A stretch of DNA of 64,000 nucleotides from Nocardioides panzhihuensis (GTDB lineage Bacteria; Actinomycetota; Actinomycetes; Propionibacteriales; Nocardioidaceae): NCBI RefSeq assembly GCF_013408335.1, contig NZ_JACBZR010000001.1, positions 5,047,501-5,111,500 on the forward strand, read 5' to 3'. A program made the position numbers and the translations under genes. The notes below the pieces were generated by a model that did no database searches, had not been told where the DNA came from, and was given only the letters and a program-made list of their open reading frames with translations. Below are positions 16,676 through 25,180 of the stretch, piece after piece; within the stretch, counting starts at the first letter, position 1, and every line of letters starts with the position of its first letter.

Positions 16676-17455
16676 TCAGGCGAACTTGCGGCGGTAGGCA
16701 GCGGTGGCCAGGACGTACGCGACGATCAGGATGCCGACGCACCAGGCCAGCGCGATCCACAGCTCGTTGCCCGGGTCCTGGCCGGCGAAGATCGCCCGGA
16801 TGGTGTCGACGATCGAGGTGACCGGCTGGTGCTCGGCGAAGGCCTGCACCGGGCCGGGCATGGTGTCGGTCGGGACGAACGCCGAACTGAGGAAGGGCAG
16901 GAAGATCAGCGGGTACGAGAACGCGCTGGCTCCCTCGACCGTGCCGGCCGTCAGCCCTGGAATCACCGCGAGCCAGGTCAGCGCGAGGGTGAACAGGGCC
17001 AGGATGCCGATGACCGCGAGCCAGTCGAGCACGCTCGCGCCGGTGCGGAAGCCCATCAGCAGGGCGACGAGCACCACCACGACCAGCGAGATCATGTTCG
17101 CGACGACCGAGGTCAGCACGTGACCCCACAAGACCGCGGACCTGGCGATCGGCATCGACTGGAACCGGTCGAACATACCGCCGTTCTTGTCCTGGAAGAG
17201 ACGGTACGCGGTGTAGGCGATGCCCGAGGCGATGGTGATCAACAGGATGCCGGGTAGCTGATAGCTGACGTAGCTCTCGTGGGAGCCGGTGTCGATCGCG
17301 CCGCCGAAGACGTACACGAACATGAGCATCATGGCGACCGGTGTGATCGCGGTGGTGACGATGGTGTCGGGGCTGCGGCCGATGTGTCGCAGGGAGCGGG
17401 CGGTCAGGATGGCGGTGTCGCCGAAGAATCGGCCAGAAGCTCGGGTAGTCATCAT
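16676..17455 (-). CDS. ABC-2 type exporter permease (DrrB-like)
   Basis: Encodes 259 aa with six predicted spans and an N-terminal cytoplasmic helix (ILTARSLRHIGRSPDTIVTTAITPVAMMLMF) followed by the ABC-2 signature region near DKNGGMFDRFQSMPIARSAVLWG. The family works with a separate ATPase to export drugs, lipids or polyketides. The start overlaps the ATPase stop by 4 nt. It resembles the daunorubicin exporter DrrB, but the natural cargo is unknown. Confidence 0.9.
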   Translation of the reverse strand: MMTTRASGRFFGDTAILTARSLRHIGRSPDTIVTTAITPVAMMLMFVYVFGGAIDTGSHESYVSYQLPGILLITIASGIAYTAYRLFQDKNGGMFDRFQSMPIARSAVLWGHVLTSVVANMISLVVVVLVALLMGFRTGASVLDWLAVIGILALFTLALTWLAVIPGLTAGTVEGASAFSYPLIFLPFLSSAFVPTDTMPGPVQAFAEHQPVTSIVDTIRAIFAGQDPGNELWIALAWCVGILIVAYVLATAAYRRKFA

Positions 17456-18261
17456 GACTCCTTCACGGTGGTGGTGGCGCCGGCGGGGGTGGTGCCGGCG
17501 GGGGTGGCGGTCTTGCTGGTGATGGCGAGGAAGATCTCCTCGAGGGACGGCTGCTTCTCGACGTACTCCTTCTTCGCGGGCGGGAACATCGCCTTGAGGT
17601 CGGCGAGGGTTCCGTTCGCGATGATGCGGCCCTCGTGGAGGATTCCGATCCGGTCGGCGAGCTGCTCGGCCTCTTCGAGGTACTGGGTGGTGAGCAGGAC
17701 CGTCGTACCGCTGTCAGCGAGCTCCTTGACCGTCTGCCAGACCTCGAGCCGGGCCTCCGGGTCGAGGCCGGTGGTCGGCTCGTCGAGGAAGATCACCGAC
17801 GGGTTGCCGATGAGACTCATCGCGATGTCGACCCGGCGGCGCATGCCACCGGAGTACGTCGCGACCTTGCGGTTGCCGGCCTCGGTGAGCGAGAACCGGG
17901 CGAGGAGCTCGTCGGCGATCGCACCCGGGTTCTTCTGACGGCGCAGCTTGGCGATCAGGATGAGGTTCTCGCGGCCGGTCAGGATCTCGTCGACCGCAGC
18001 GAACTGCCCGGTGAGGCTGATCGAGCCGCGTACGTCGTCGGTCTGTGTCTTGACGTCGAAGGCGTTGACCGTCGCCGTGCCGTCATCCGCCTTCAGGAGC
18101 GTCGTCAGGATCTTCACGGCCGTGGTCTTGCCGGCGCCGTTGGAGCCGAGGAGGGCGAAGATGCTCCCCTTCTCGACGCTCAGGTCGACGCCCTTGAGGA
18201 CGTGTACGTCGCCGTAGGACTTGGTCAGTCCGGCGATCTGGATTGCTGGTGTCGGGTTCAT
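17452..18261 (-). CDS. ABC transporter ATPase (DrrA-like)
   Basis: Encodes 269 aa. Walker A (LLGSNGAGKTTAVKIL), the signature (YSGGMRRRVDIAMSL), Walker B (VIFLDEPTTGLDPEARLEVW) and the H-loop region (LLTTQYLEEAEQLADRI) are intact, and the C-terminal extension KKEYVEKQPSLEEIFLAI is typical of DrrA. The C-terminus ends in a low-complexity Thr/Ala/Gly segment from a short GC-rich tandem repeat. The ATG at 18261 is preferred to an in-frame TTG at 18300 because family homology begins soon after it. It forms an operon with the permease and probably the MerR gene. Confidence 0.93.
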   Translation of the reverse strand: MNPTPAIQIAGLTKSYGDVHVLKGVDLSVEKGSIFALLGSNGAGKTTAVKILTTLLKADDGTATVNAFDVKTQTDDVRGSISLTGQFAAVDEILTGRENLILIAKLRRQKNPGAIADELLARFSLTEAGNRKVATYSGGMRRRVDIAMSLIGNPSVIFLDEPTTGLDPEARLEVWQTVKELADSGTTVLLTTQYLEEAEQLADRIGILHEGRIIANGTLADLKAMFPPAKKEYVEKQPSLEEIFLAITSKTATPAGTTPAGATTTVKES

Positions 18262-18300
18262 GTCGAACAGCGTCGAGGGTTGACGCTGGGTCAAGGTCAA

Positions 18301-18324
18301 GCGGAAGTTTCAAACTCTTTCCGC
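18301..18324. promoter_or_regulatory. Imperfect palindrome upstream of drrAB
   Basis: The inverted repeat GCGGAAGTTTcAAACtcTTTCCGC, given here by its arms GCGGAA and TTCCGC around TTTCAAA, lies about 40 bp upstream of the ATPase start. Just downstream is TTGAC-CCAGC-GTCAA on the minus strand. Either could be the operator of the linked MerR-type regulator. Confidence 0.4.
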
Positions 18325-18398
18325 TTGGCCTGATCGAACCCGGCAGGGGCGGGAAACGGTCGGCCTCGCCGACTGCTCCGCGAGCCTGCTAAACGCGG

Positions 18399-18788
18399 TC
18401 AGCCCTTCTGCAGGCGTCGCCAGCCACCGGCGCGATTGTTGGCCACGATCGCGCGCAGCAGCTCGGTCAGCGCCGGACGGTCGATCGGGTCGTCGCGGTA
18501 GATCTGGATGGCCCGCCCGGTGGCGTTGCCGTGACCCTGGTTGATGATCCCGGCGGGGTCGGGGACGGTCGGGTCGTAGAGGAACAGGTTGATGTGGTCC
18601 TTGGTGGCGAGGAGGGCACACACGTTGCCCTGCAGCACGAAGTAGGGCTGCACCGTCCGCTTGATCGTCTCCTCGATCTCGGGGTCGGCGTCGTGGATGA
18701 TCTCTCGCAGCTCACGGCAGATGTCGCGCTGCCAGCCGGGCAGGCCGTCGAGATAGCTGTCGACGCCGGCGTGCGCACGAAGGGTCAT
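18399..18788 (-). CDS. DUF1801 (YdhG-like) protein
   Basis: Encodes 129 aa with the DUF1801 pattern: VDSYLDGLPGWQRDICRELREIIHDADPEIEETIKRTVQPYFVL, then a YfhH/YjbR-like core INLFLYD and the end LTELLRAIVANNRAGG. The fold resembles frataxin/CyaY-like domains. No catalytic residues are known. It stands alone between the drrAB promoter region and the divergent MerR gene. Confidence 0.85.
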   Translation of the reverse strand: MTLRAHAGVDSYLDGLPGWQRDICRELREIIHDADPEIEETIKRTVQPYFVLQGNVCALLATKDHINLFLYDPTVPDPAGIINQGHGNATGRAIQIYRDDPIDRPALTELLRAIVANNRAGGWRRLQKG

Positions 18789-18855
18789 GATCGCAATCTA
18801 CGCCCGGCCAGCGGGTGCCCGCCAAGACAAATGCACAAGTCGACAAATCATCTCT

Positions 18856-18885
18856 TTGACTTCAAGTACTTGAAGTTCTTAGCGT
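18856..18885 (+). promoter_or_regulatory. MerR-type promoter of the merR-adh operon
   Basis: A -35 TTGACT (18856-18861) and a -10 TAGCGT (18880-18885) are separated by 18 nt. The perfect 18-bp palindrome ACTTCAAGTACTTGAAGT (18859-18876) occupies the spacer. A dyad inside an extended spacer is the defining layout of MerR-activated promoters. The GTG start follows 7 nt after the -10, so the mRNA is probably leaderless. Confidence 0.8.
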
Positions 18886-18892
18886 CATTGGT

Positions 18893-19354
18893 GTGACTGC
18901 AACGACGAGCTCTCGGACGTATTCGATCCGTGAGGTGGCGACGCTGACCGGCTTGCCGGCCAGCACCTTGCGCTACTACGAGACGATCGGACTGATCCAG
19001 CCGGTCAGTCGCGGCGCCAGCAGCGGCCATCGGGTCTACGACGAGACCGACCTGGACCAGCTGACCGGCGTCGCCTGCCTGGCCGCGATCGGGCTGTCGA
19101 TCGATGACATGCGAGCGTACGTCGCCAACAGCCGTCTCGGCAGCGATGGGGCGAACGAGCAGATCGACATGCTCTCCGACCACGCGGCGCGCCTCGCCAG
19201 GGAGGCCGAGCACCTCGAGCTGCGGCGGACCTACGTCGGCCTCAAGACCGACTACTGGCGCGCCATGGCGGCAGGCGATCAGGCACGCGCCGAGGAGATC
19301 GGCGCGCAGGCACACACACTGGCCGACCGGATCCGCAGCCGCGAGAGCCAGTGA
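18893..19354 (+). CDS. MerR family regulator (AdhR/NmlR-like)
   Basis: Encodes 153 aa. The N-terminal MerR domain is [29 protein letters not shown], followed by [31 protein letters not shown] and a dimerisation helix ([18 protein letters not shown]). No conserved metal-binding cysteines are visible. In the AdhR/NmlR group such proteins sense aldehydes and switch on alcohol dehydrogenase genes; the adh gene 32 bp downstream fits that role. It appears to control its own promoter through the dyad at 18859-18876. Confidence 0.9.
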   Translation: MTATTSSRTYSIREVATLTGLPASTLRYYETIGLIQPVSRGASSGHRVYDETDLDQLTGVACLAAIGLSIDDMRAYVANSRLGSDGANEQIDMLSDHAARLAREAEHLELRRTYVGLKTDYWRAMAAGDQARAEEIGAQAHTLADRIRSRESQ

Positions 19355-19386
19355 CCCACCGCTCACCCCGAACCAGGAGAACATCC

Positions 19387-20433
19387 ATGCGCGTCAACGC
19401 GTACGCAGCACCTTCCGCCGGCGAGCCGCTGGCCCCCACCACCATCGAGCGCCGCGAGGTCGGCGCCAACGACGTCCTCATCGCGATCGAGTACGCCGGC
19501 ATCTGCCACTCCGACATCCACACCGTCAACGGCGACTGGGGCCCGCAGCCGTTCCCGGTCGTACCTGGCCACGAGATCGTCGGCCGCGTCACCGAGGTCG
19601 GCTCCTCCGTCACCCGCCACAAGATCGGCGACCGCGTCGGCGTCGGCTGCTTCGTGAACTCGTGCCGCGAGTGCGACAACTGCCGCAACGGCGACGAGCA
19701 GCACTGCTCGACGCCCGGCGGCGGGGTCGGGACGTACGCCGCGAAGGACCGCGACGGTTCGTTCACCCAGGGCGGTTACTCGACCCACGTGGTCGTCGAC
19801 GCCCACTTCGCACTGAAGGTGCCCGAGGGCATGGACGCCGCGGCCGCGACGCCGCTGCTGTGCGCCGGCATCACGACGTACGCGCCCCTGAAGAAGTGGG
19901 GCGCCGGCCCGGGCAAGAAGGTCGCGATCGTCGGGCTCGGCGGGCTGGGCCACATGGGCGTCCAGATCGCTCACGCGATGGGCGCCGAGGTCACCGTGCT
20001 CTCGCAGTCGTTGAAGAAGCAGGAGGACGGTCTTCGTCTGGGCGCGGACCACTATTACGCGACCTCCGACCCGGCGACCTTCGAGCAGCTGGCCAGCTCG
20101 TTCGACCTGATCGTGAACACCGTCAGCGCGAAGATCGACCTCGACGCCTACCTCGGCCTGCTCGCCGTGGACGGCACGATGGTCAACGTCGGCGCACCCG
20201 CGGAGCCGCTGAGCGTCAACGTGTTCTCGCTGATCACCAACCGGCGCAACTTCGCAGGGTCGATGATCGGTGGCATCGCGCTGACCCAGGAGATGCTCGA
20301 CTTCTGCGCCGAGCACGGCATCGGCTCCGAGATCGAGGTGATCTCGGCGGACCAGATCAACGAGGCGTACGCCCGAGTCCTGGCCTCTGACGTTCGCTAC
20401 CGGTTCGTGATCGACACCGCCACGCTGGGCTGA
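19387..20433 (+). CDS. adhC: Zinc-dependent NAD(P)+ alcohol dehydrogenase (YahK/AdhC type)
   Basis: Encodes 348 aa. The catalytic-zinc region ([17 protein letters not shown], then [12 protein letters not shown]), the structural-zinc cysteines ([17 protein letters not shown]) and the Rossmann motif ([17 protein letters not shown]) are complete. It belongs to the cinnamyl/aldehyde reductase branch (YahK, mycobacterial AdhC), which reduces a broad range of aldehydes with NADPH. The ATG at 19387 follows CAGGAGAACATCC. It is cotranscribed with the MerR gene, so it is likely an inducible aldehyde-detoxifying enzyme. Confidence 0.93.
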   Translation: MRVNAYAAPSAGEPLAPTTIERREVGANDVLIAIEYAGICHSDIHTVNGDWGPQPFPVVPGHEIVGRVTEVGSSVTRHKIGDRVGVGCFVNSCRECDNCRNGDEQHCSTPGGGVGTYAAKDRDGSFTQGGYSTHVVVDAHFALKVPEGMDAAAATPLLCAGITTYAPLKKWGAGPGKKVAIVGLGGLGHMGVQIAHAMGAEVTVLSQSLKKQEDGLRLGADHYYATSDPATFEQLASSFDLIVNTVSAKIDLDAYLGLLAVDGTMVNVGAPAEPLSVNVFSLITNRRNFAGSMIGGIALTQEMLDFCAEHGIGSEIEVISADQINEAYARVLASDVRYRFVIDTATLG

Positions 20434-20441
20434 TCCGTCAC

Positions 20442-20496
20442 GAGTGGGCGAGAGTGGCAGCCGGATCCGGGTCCGGGCTGCTACTTTCGCCCACTC
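20442..20496. terminator. Bidirectional terminator between adhC and the pentapeptide gene
   Basis: A 21-bp inverted repeat with two wobble-compatible mismatches (arms GAGTGGGCGAGAGTGGCAGCC-type at 20442-20462 and 20476-20496, stem core GAGTGGGCGA) closes on a GATCCGG loop region. It sits between convergent genes. Confidence 0.8.
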
Positions 20497-20512
20497 CCGT
20501 CCGGGATCCGGC

Positions 20513-21301
20513 CTACGTCCAGTGCGCCGGTCGGGCGAGACCGTCGGGGAGCCGAGTGGTCACGTCGCCACGCAGGGCGTTTACCTGCGACTGGCCGAGA
20601 AAGAGGGCCTGGGAGAGATCCGCGCCCGCGGCAGCGGCGTCACGGAGATCGGCGCCGAGCAGGTCGGCATCGGTCAGGTCGGCGCCGCGCAGGTCCGCGG
20701 CCATCAGCAGCGCACCCCGTAGGTCGGCACGGCGCAGGTCCCGCCGACGCAGGTCGCGGCCGACGAGATCGGCACCGCTCAGCGCAGCGCCCGCGGGGCG
20801 GCGTACCTCCGCACTCACCTGCCGAAGCGCGTCCCCGACGACCGTACGGAGCGCGGGGACGTCGATGGCGAGCACCTGGTCGGCGGTGCCACCCGCCGCC
20901 GTGGAGACCCGTTCGGTCACCTCGGCGAGCTCGGTCGAGCTGCCACGCCACCCGGCCTCCTCGAGCAGGGCCAGCATCTCGTGCAGCTGCCGCACCACCC
21001 CGAAGACGTCGAACATGCTCTGCCGCAGATCGGGCTCCGTACGCCAGTCGGTGCCGCCGAAGGTCACCTGAGTGACCTGCTGACCGGCGCCGGCGCACTC
21101 GAAGACCGTGCACCCGGCATACCCGCGATCGCGCAGCCGGTCGTGGATCCCGCACCCGAAGTCGGTGCCGAGGTGACGGCACGGGTCGCCGGCCGCCTTG
21201 TCCTCCGGAAAATCCGCCGAGCGGCTGAAGGAGAGCGCGACGCAGCACAGGCCGGCGCAGCTGGAGCAGTCCGAGCGGTACGCGGAGTCGGGATGGGTCA
21301 C
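20513..21301 (-). CDS. Pentapeptide-repeat protein with Cys-rich N-terminus
   Basis: Encodes 262 aa. The C-terminal ~75 residues are pentapeptide repeats ([19 protein letters not shown], then [20 protein letters not shown]), which form a right-handed beta-helix. The N-terminus has a cysteine array (CSSCAGLCC, then DPCRHL, FGCGIH and [10 protein letters not shown]) that could bind metal. This combination is a conserved actinobacterial architecture without known function. In the Qnr/MfpA group the repeat fold mimics DNA and protects gyrase, but nothing here proves that role. Confidence 0.85.
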   Translation of the reverse strand: MTHPDSAYRSDCSSCAGLCCVALSFSRSADFPEDKAAGDPCRHLGTDFGCGIHDRLRDRGYAGCTVFECAGAGQQVTQVTFGGTDWRTEPDLRQSMFDVFGVVRQLHEMLALLEEAGWRGSSTELAEVTERVSTAAGGTADQVLAIDVPALRTVVGDALRQVSAEVRRPAGAALSGADLVGRDLRRRDLRRADLRGALLMAADLRGADLTDADLLGADLRDAAAAGADLSQALFLGQSQVNALRGDVTTRLPDGLARPAHWT

Positions 21302-21434
21302 GGCCCCATCCTCCCGTAGGCGCCACAGCGGTCGTCAGGCGACCGAGGCCCCGGAGTCGCCGGATACACAGATCCCGCCGGACCAGAGCCTCACGGCCTG
21401 GCCCGACGGGGGTCGCCCGGCCGGCGACCGCTGC

Positions 21435-21857
21435 TCAGCAGCAGCCCGCGGCCGCGGCCGCGGGCTCCGGCTCGACCGCGGTGGGGGTGTCGCTGTCGGC
21501 GAGCACGGTGTAGACCTCCCACCGCTCGCCGTTGGGGGCGTTCTCGACCCAGAACTTGTCCTGCTTGGCGTAGCAGCAGGTGGTTCCCCGCTCGTCGACC
21601 GACGCGAACCCGGCGGCGTGCAGCCGGGTCTGCTCGGCGTCGACCGTGTCGGTGTCGGCGACCTCGACGCCGAGATGGTTGATGGTGCCGCCCTGATCGG
21701 GGTTCTCGACGAGGACCAGCTTCAGGGGCGGCTCGGCGACGATGAAGTTGGCGTAGCCGGGCTTGGTCTTGGCCGGTTCGACGCCGAACAGGGTCGAGTA
21801 GAACGCGACCGACTTCTCGAGGTCGTCGACGTTGAGCGCGAGCTGGATGCGTGACAT
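21435..21857 (-). CDS. ArsI/CadI-family VOC dioxygenase (arsenic/cadmium-inducible)
   Basis: Encodes 140 aa with one vicinal-oxygen-chelate domain. IQLALNVDDLEKSVAFYSTLFG carries the first family motif, TINHLGVEV the iron-ligand His and WEVYTV the terminal Glu. The vicinal cysteine pair in GTTCCYAKQDKFWV is the trivalent-arsenical binding feature of ArsI C-As lyases, and the protein ends in another CC. ArsI cleaves the carbon-arsenic bond of trivalent organoarsenicals; CadI relatives respond to cadmium. Unusually, no arsR or ars gene is adjacent. The ATG at 21857 follows AGGAGCATCAC. Confidence 0.88.
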   Translation of the reverse strand: MSRIQLALNVDDLEKSVAFYSTLFGVEPAKTKPGYANFIVAEPPLKLVLVENPDQGGTINHLGVEVADTDTVDAEQTRLHAAGFASVDERGTTCCYAKQDKFWVENAPNGERWEVYTVLADSDTPTAVEPEPAAAAAGCC

Positions 21858-21876
21858 GTGATGCTCCTGAGGCCAT

Positions 21877-21927
21877 ATTGATGTCTGTCGATACGAGACT
21901 CTGCACCTTATATCGATAACTGTCAAT
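21877..21927. promoter_or_regulatory. Inverted-repeat operator candidate upstream of the ArsI-like gene
   Basis: ATTGATGTCTGTCGATA (21877-21893) and TATCGATAACTGTCAAT (21911-21927) are imperfect inverted copies. The second, read on the minus strand, starts TTGACAGTTATCGATA, resembling an ArsR-type box and supplying a TTGACA -35. The stretch is AT-richer than its surroundings. A metal-responsive ArsR repressor encoded elsewhere is the likely ligand. Confidence 0.55.
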
Positions 21928-21973
21928 GTTTTGCGCCGTGCTTCTCGCTGGCCCGCACCGATAGACCGCGGGT

Positions 21974-22354
21974 CTAGAAGGGCTGCAGGTCGAACCGGCC
22001 CCAGGCGACGAAGGCGAACAGGCTCAGGTACAGGAGATCCGGGCCGAGCAGCTTCCACTCGCTGCGCCGGAAGCGCGTGGTGGCGGCGCCGGTCGTGAAC
22101 ATCACCATCCCGCAGGCCGCGAGCGGCGTCAGGACCGGAGCGATGCCCAGAGCCCCTGGCAGGATCAGGCCAAGACAGCCGATGATCTTGACCGTCCCGA
22201 TGAACTTGAGGTGGCCGTCGCCGAAATCGTCGATCCAGCGCTGGCTGTCTCCGAGAGCGCGGTACCGCTCCCTCGACATCAGCAACAGACTGGTGCCTCC
22301 GGCGGTGAAGGCCGCGGCAAGAAGCCCGGCGACGATCCACAGAACGATGTTCAC
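21974..22354 (-). CDS. DoxX-like membrane protein
   Basis: Encodes 126 aa with four predicted membrane helices: VLWIVAGLLAAAFTAGGTSLLL, FIGTVKIIGCLGLILPGALG, VLTPLAACGMVMFTTGAA and the final LLYLSLFAFVAWGRF. DoxX/DUF4260-like proteins of this size are found next to ECF41 sigma factors. The GTG at 22354 follows AAGGAGAACACT. It diverges from the ECF41 gene across 81 bp, so it may be a sigma target. The role is unknown. Confidence 0.83.
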   Translation of the reverse strand: MNIVLWIVAGLLAAAFTAGGTSLLLMSRERYRALGDSQRWIDDFGDGHLKFIGTVKIIGCLGLILPGALGIAPVLTPLAACGMVMFTTGAATTRFRRSEWKLLGPDLLYLSLFAFVAWGRFDLQPF

Positions 22355-22372
22355 AGTGTTCTCCTTGGGTCT

Positions 22373-22399
22373 TGTTACGACGGTCCGGTCGGGCTCGTC
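22373..22399 (+). promoter_or_regulatory. Candidate ECF41-type promoter
   Basis: TGTTACG (22373-22379), a 16-nt spacer and CGTC (22396-22399) match the published ECF41 promoter form TGTCACA-N16-CGTC with two substitutions in the upstream box and exact spacing. It would autoregulate the sigma gene that begins 37 bp downstream. Confidence 0.55.
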
Positions 22400-22435
22400 A
22401 TGGGAATGACGGCCAAGGACGAGAAGAGGTAACCG

Positions 22436-23332
22436 ATGACCGACCAGACGGATCTGAGCGAGGAGTTCGAGGCATATCGGGCCCGGCTGCTGGCGATCGC
22501 GACCCGAGTGCTCGGAAGCACGGCTGACGCCCAGGACGTCGTTCAGGAGGCATGGCTGCGGCTCGCCCGCCAGGAGCCCGGCTCCATCGAGAACCTGGGC
22601 GGGTGGCTCACGACGGTGGTCGGCAGGCTCAGCATCGATGCGATCCGGTCGCGTACGACCAAGGGCGAGGTCTCCTACGAGGAGCAGTTCCGAGACCCGA
22701 TCGTCACACCGGACGACGCCGATGCGTCCCAGAGCCCCGAGGACCTCGCGATCCAGGCGGATGCACTGGGACTGGCACTCATGGTCGTGCTCGGGTCGCT
22801 CCGTCCCGAGGAGCGACTCGCCTTCGTGCTGCATGACATGTTCGCCGTGCCGTTCGGCGAGATCGGCCAGATCATCGACAAGTCGGCCGATGCCGCGAAG
22901 ATGGCCGCAAGCCGCGCCCGCCGGAAGGTGCAAGGTGCCCCCAGGCCCACCAGCGGCCGGCACGAGCAGCGCCGAGTGGTGGACGCGTTCCTCGCCGCCG
23001 CCCGGGACGGCGACTTCGACGGGCTGCTGGAGGTCCTCGATCCTGATCTTCGCTGGGAACTGCACGGCAGCCGCGACGTGACGGTGACTCGAGGACGCAA
23101 GGACCTCCTCAGGGCGCTCGCACGCGGAAGGGACTCGGGGGTCACCGCCCGCCGTGTCCTCGTCGGCGGCCAGCCCGGAATTCTTGCTTGGAGCCCGTCC
23201 GGCGCCCCGTTGACCCTGATGGCCTGCACGGTCGAGAACGGTCGCATGACAAGGGTCGCCTCCCTGACGGACGGCGCCCGGCTAGAGCGCCTCGACCTGC
23301 CGCCGCGGGACCCGGAGGAGTCAGACGCCTGA
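22436..23332 (+). CDS. sigJ: ECF41 (SigJ-like) RNA polymerase sigma factor
   Basis: Encodes 298 aa. Region 2 is seen as EFEAYRARLLAIATRVLGSTADAQDVVQEAWLRL and NLGGWLTTVVGRLSIDAIRSR, and region 4 as LRPEERLAFVLHDMFAVPFGEIGQIIDKSADAAKMAASRARRKV. The C-terminal ~100 residues (RVVDAFLAAARDGDFDGLLEVLDPDLRWELHG) form the SnoaL-like domain that in ECF41 proteins acts as a built-in regulator in place of an anti-sigma factor. A TGTTACG-N16-CGTC promoter lies upstream. The gene ends 12 nt inside the convergent TetR gene. Confidence 0.9.
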   Translation: MTDQTDLSEEFEAYRARLLAIATRVLGSTADAQDVVQEAWLRLARQEPGSIENLGGWLTTVVGRLSIDAIRSRTTKGEVSYEEQFRDPIVTPDDADASQSPEDLAIQADALGLALMVVLGSLRPEERLAFVLHDMFAVPFGEIGQIIDKSADAAKMAASRARRKVQGAPRPTSGRHEQRRVVDAFLAAARDGDFDGLLEVLDPDLRWELHGSRDVTVTRGRKDLLRALARGRDSGVTARRVLVGGQPGILAWSPSGAPLTLMACTVENGRMTRVASLTDGARLERLDLPPRDPEESDA

Positions 23333-23932
23333 GGCCGGGGGCACGGCCGTTGCGATCCCACGGACCGCGTGCTCGAGCGAGTGCGCGGCCAGGGGGTCGG
23401 CGATGCTCTCGGCCTGGAGCAGCAGCGCTCCGGGCAACGTGACCACACAGTGGCGTACGACCTCGACCGCCGCGCGGTCCCGCCGATCCCACAGCGCGGA
23501 GGCGAGGTCGACGAGGAGCGTGCCGAGCTCCTTCTGGAGGTCGATCAGCTGGGTGCGTGCCGGCTCGCCGGGGTCAGCTCCCAGCAGGTCGTCCGCGGTG
23601 ACCGCGAGCAGGAGGCGAGCACCATCGGCGTTGTCCGTGGCGTACGTCGCCGGCGCGAGCGCCGCCGCGACGAGCGCCGAGGTCGCTTCGCCGTCGAGCA
23701 TCGCCTCGCGCACTCGTTCCCGCTGGAAGACGAGGAAACGGCCGGCCTCCTGGGCCCAGACGCCCGCCAGCAGGCCGGCTCGGGACCTGAACGCGTGATA
23801 GACCGCACCGTTGGATGCACCTGACGCCGAGCTGAGGGCCCGGATCGTCAGGCCGTCGGCGCCCCGCTCGATCCAGAGGTTCCGGGCGTGCCCGAGGAGG
23901 TCATCGAGGTCGTGCCGGCGGGGACGTCCCAT
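23321..23932 (-). CDS. TetR family regulator
   Basis: Encodes 203 aa. The DNA-binding domain is HARNLWIERGADGLTIRALSSASGASNGAVYHAFRSRAGLLAGVW. The C-terminal ligand domain is unassigned. It lies 15 bp downstream of the enoyl-CoA hydratase-like gene on the same strand, suggesting it is cotranscribed and responds to an acyl-CoA or related ligand. Its 3' end overlaps the convergent sigma gene by 12 nt. Confidence 0.9.
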   Translation of the reverse strand: MGRPRRHDLDDLLGHARNLWIERGADGLTIRALSSASGASNGAVYHAFRSRAGLLAGVWAQEAGRFLVFQRERVREAMLDGEATSALVAAALAPATYATDNADGARLLLAVTADDLLGADPGEPARTQLIDLQKELGTLLVDLASALWDRRDRAAVEVVRHCVVTLPGALLLQAESIADPLAAHSLEHAVRGIATAVPPASGV

Positions 23933-23947
23933 CGTCGGCTCGGCAGC

Positions 23948-24619
23948 TCAGGCCGGCTCGGCGTTGCCGGAGCGGAGCGCCGCGACGACGTCGGCGAACA
24001 TCCTGGCCTTGATCGTGCCGAGCGTGGCACGGTCCTTGCCTGCCAGGTCACGTACGAGCCCGGCAGCGGTCTCGACCAGCTTCTCGGCCGAGGCGGAGGC
24101 GTCGACCAGACCCACGGCCTCGGCATCTCCCCCGCCGTAGCGCCGCCCGGTCGCCATCGCGTCGAGCGCGGTGCGCGGCGTCAGCTTGCTGGTGACCAGG
24201 GCGTTCATGCCCGGTGTAAAGGGGATGTGGATGTCCACCTCGGGGAAGCAGAAGTAGCCGCGGTCCTCGCGCATCACCCGGTAGTCGTGCGCCATCGCCA
24301 ACATCGCGCCGGCACCGAACGCGTGCCCGTTGACTGCAGCGACCGTCGGCACGGGCAGGGTGAGGACGCGCGCGAAGAGCGCCTCGACCCGCGCGACGTA
24401 GCTGTCGTGCTGATCGAGGTTCTGCCCGAGCCATTCGAGGTCGAGTCCGTTCGAGTAGAACTTGCCGCCGCCGGTCGTGACCAGCACGGCCGGCTCGGTC
24501 GTCGACTCGATCTGGTTGAGAGCCTCCCCGACGGCCTCGAGCCAGTCGGGCGAGAAGCGGTTCTCGTCGGCGCCGAGATCGAGCGTCCAAACCGGTCCGT
24601 AGTGGGAGATGGTGACCAT
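23948..24619 (-). CDS. Enoyl-CoA hydratase/isomerase-family protein
   Basis: Encodes 223 aa, shorter than the usual ~260 aa crotonase. The CoA-binding/oxyanion parts are present: GGGKFYSNGLDLEWL (first oxyanion loop) and VPTVAAVNGHAFGAGAMLAMAHDYRVM (second), followed by GYFCFPEVDIHIPFTPGM. The usual catalytic Glu pair is only partly evident (E in FPEVDI), so this could be a delta3,delta2-enoyl-CoA isomerase rather than a hydratase. An AAAGGAGCAGCACC ribosome-binding site precedes the ATG at 24619. It pairs with the TetR gene. Confidence 0.88.
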   Translation of the reverse strand: MVTISHYGPVWTLDLGADENRFSPDWLEAVGEALNQIESTTEPAVLVTTGGGKFYSNGLDLEWLGQNLDQHDSYVARVEALFARVLTLPVPTVAAVNGHAFGAGAMLAMAHDYRVMREDRGYFCFPEVDIHIPFTPGMNALVTSKLTPRTALDAMATGRRYGGGDAEAVGLVDASASAEKLVETAAGLVRDLAGKDRATLGTIKARMFADVVAALRSGNAEPA

Positions 24620-24758
24620 GGTGCTGCTCCTTTGTCTACGACCCGCTTCTAGCGGGACTGGCTGGCACCGACCGTAACAGAGCGTCGCTCTAATACTGGT
24701 CGGACGTGACGTACGCCACGGGCAGACCGCCGTCGTCGTCGGGACTATGGTGTTGAGC

Positions 24759-25145
24759 ATGAGCATCCCGGTCGCCCTGCCTGATCTCGCTGCCACCCTC
24801 GAGCGGTTCGGCAGCGGGTTTCTGCTGACCACCGCCGGCGAGCGGATCAAGGTCGTGGTCGTGGACCCGGTCGTGGAGGGCTCGTCCCTGCGCGTCTCCG
24901 ATCCCGGAGGCGGCACCCGTGCGAACCTCGCCTCCAACCCGGTGCTCACCCTCACGTACGCCCCGCTCACGCCGCGCGACCACGCGCTGATCATCGACGG
25001 GACCGGTCGTGTCGAGGGCTCCGACGTCCTCGTGACGCCGACTGGCGCCGTACTTCATCGACCGGCATCGCACGCCTCGGAGCCGGTCGCCGACGACGGC
25101 TGCGGGCACGACTGTCGGCCGGTCGACTCGTCGGGCTCGGCCTGA
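24759..25145 (+). CDS. PNPOx-like split-barrel protein
   Basis: Encodes 128 aa. GSGFLLTTAGERIKVVVVDPVVEGSSLRVSDPG and NPVLTLTYAPLTPRDHALIIDGTGRV resemble an FMN- or F420-binding split barrel with the conserved DGTGRV turn. The C-terminus carries His/Cys residues (HRPASHASEPVADDGCGHDC) reminiscent of a metal-binding tail. The ATG at 24759 is chosen over 24747 because the sequence over the first ATG is itself a TATGGT -10 box located 7 nt before the second. The function is unknown. Confidence 0.7.
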   Translation: MSIPVALPDLAATLERFGSGFLLTTAGERIKVVVVDPVVEGSSLRVSDPGGGTRANLASNPVLTLTYAPLTPRDHALIIDGTGRVEGSDVLVTPTGAVLHRPASHASEPVADDGCGHDCRPVDSSGSA

Positions 25146-25180
25146 CGCAGGACAGGGAGGTGCGCCCGTACGCTCGACCC

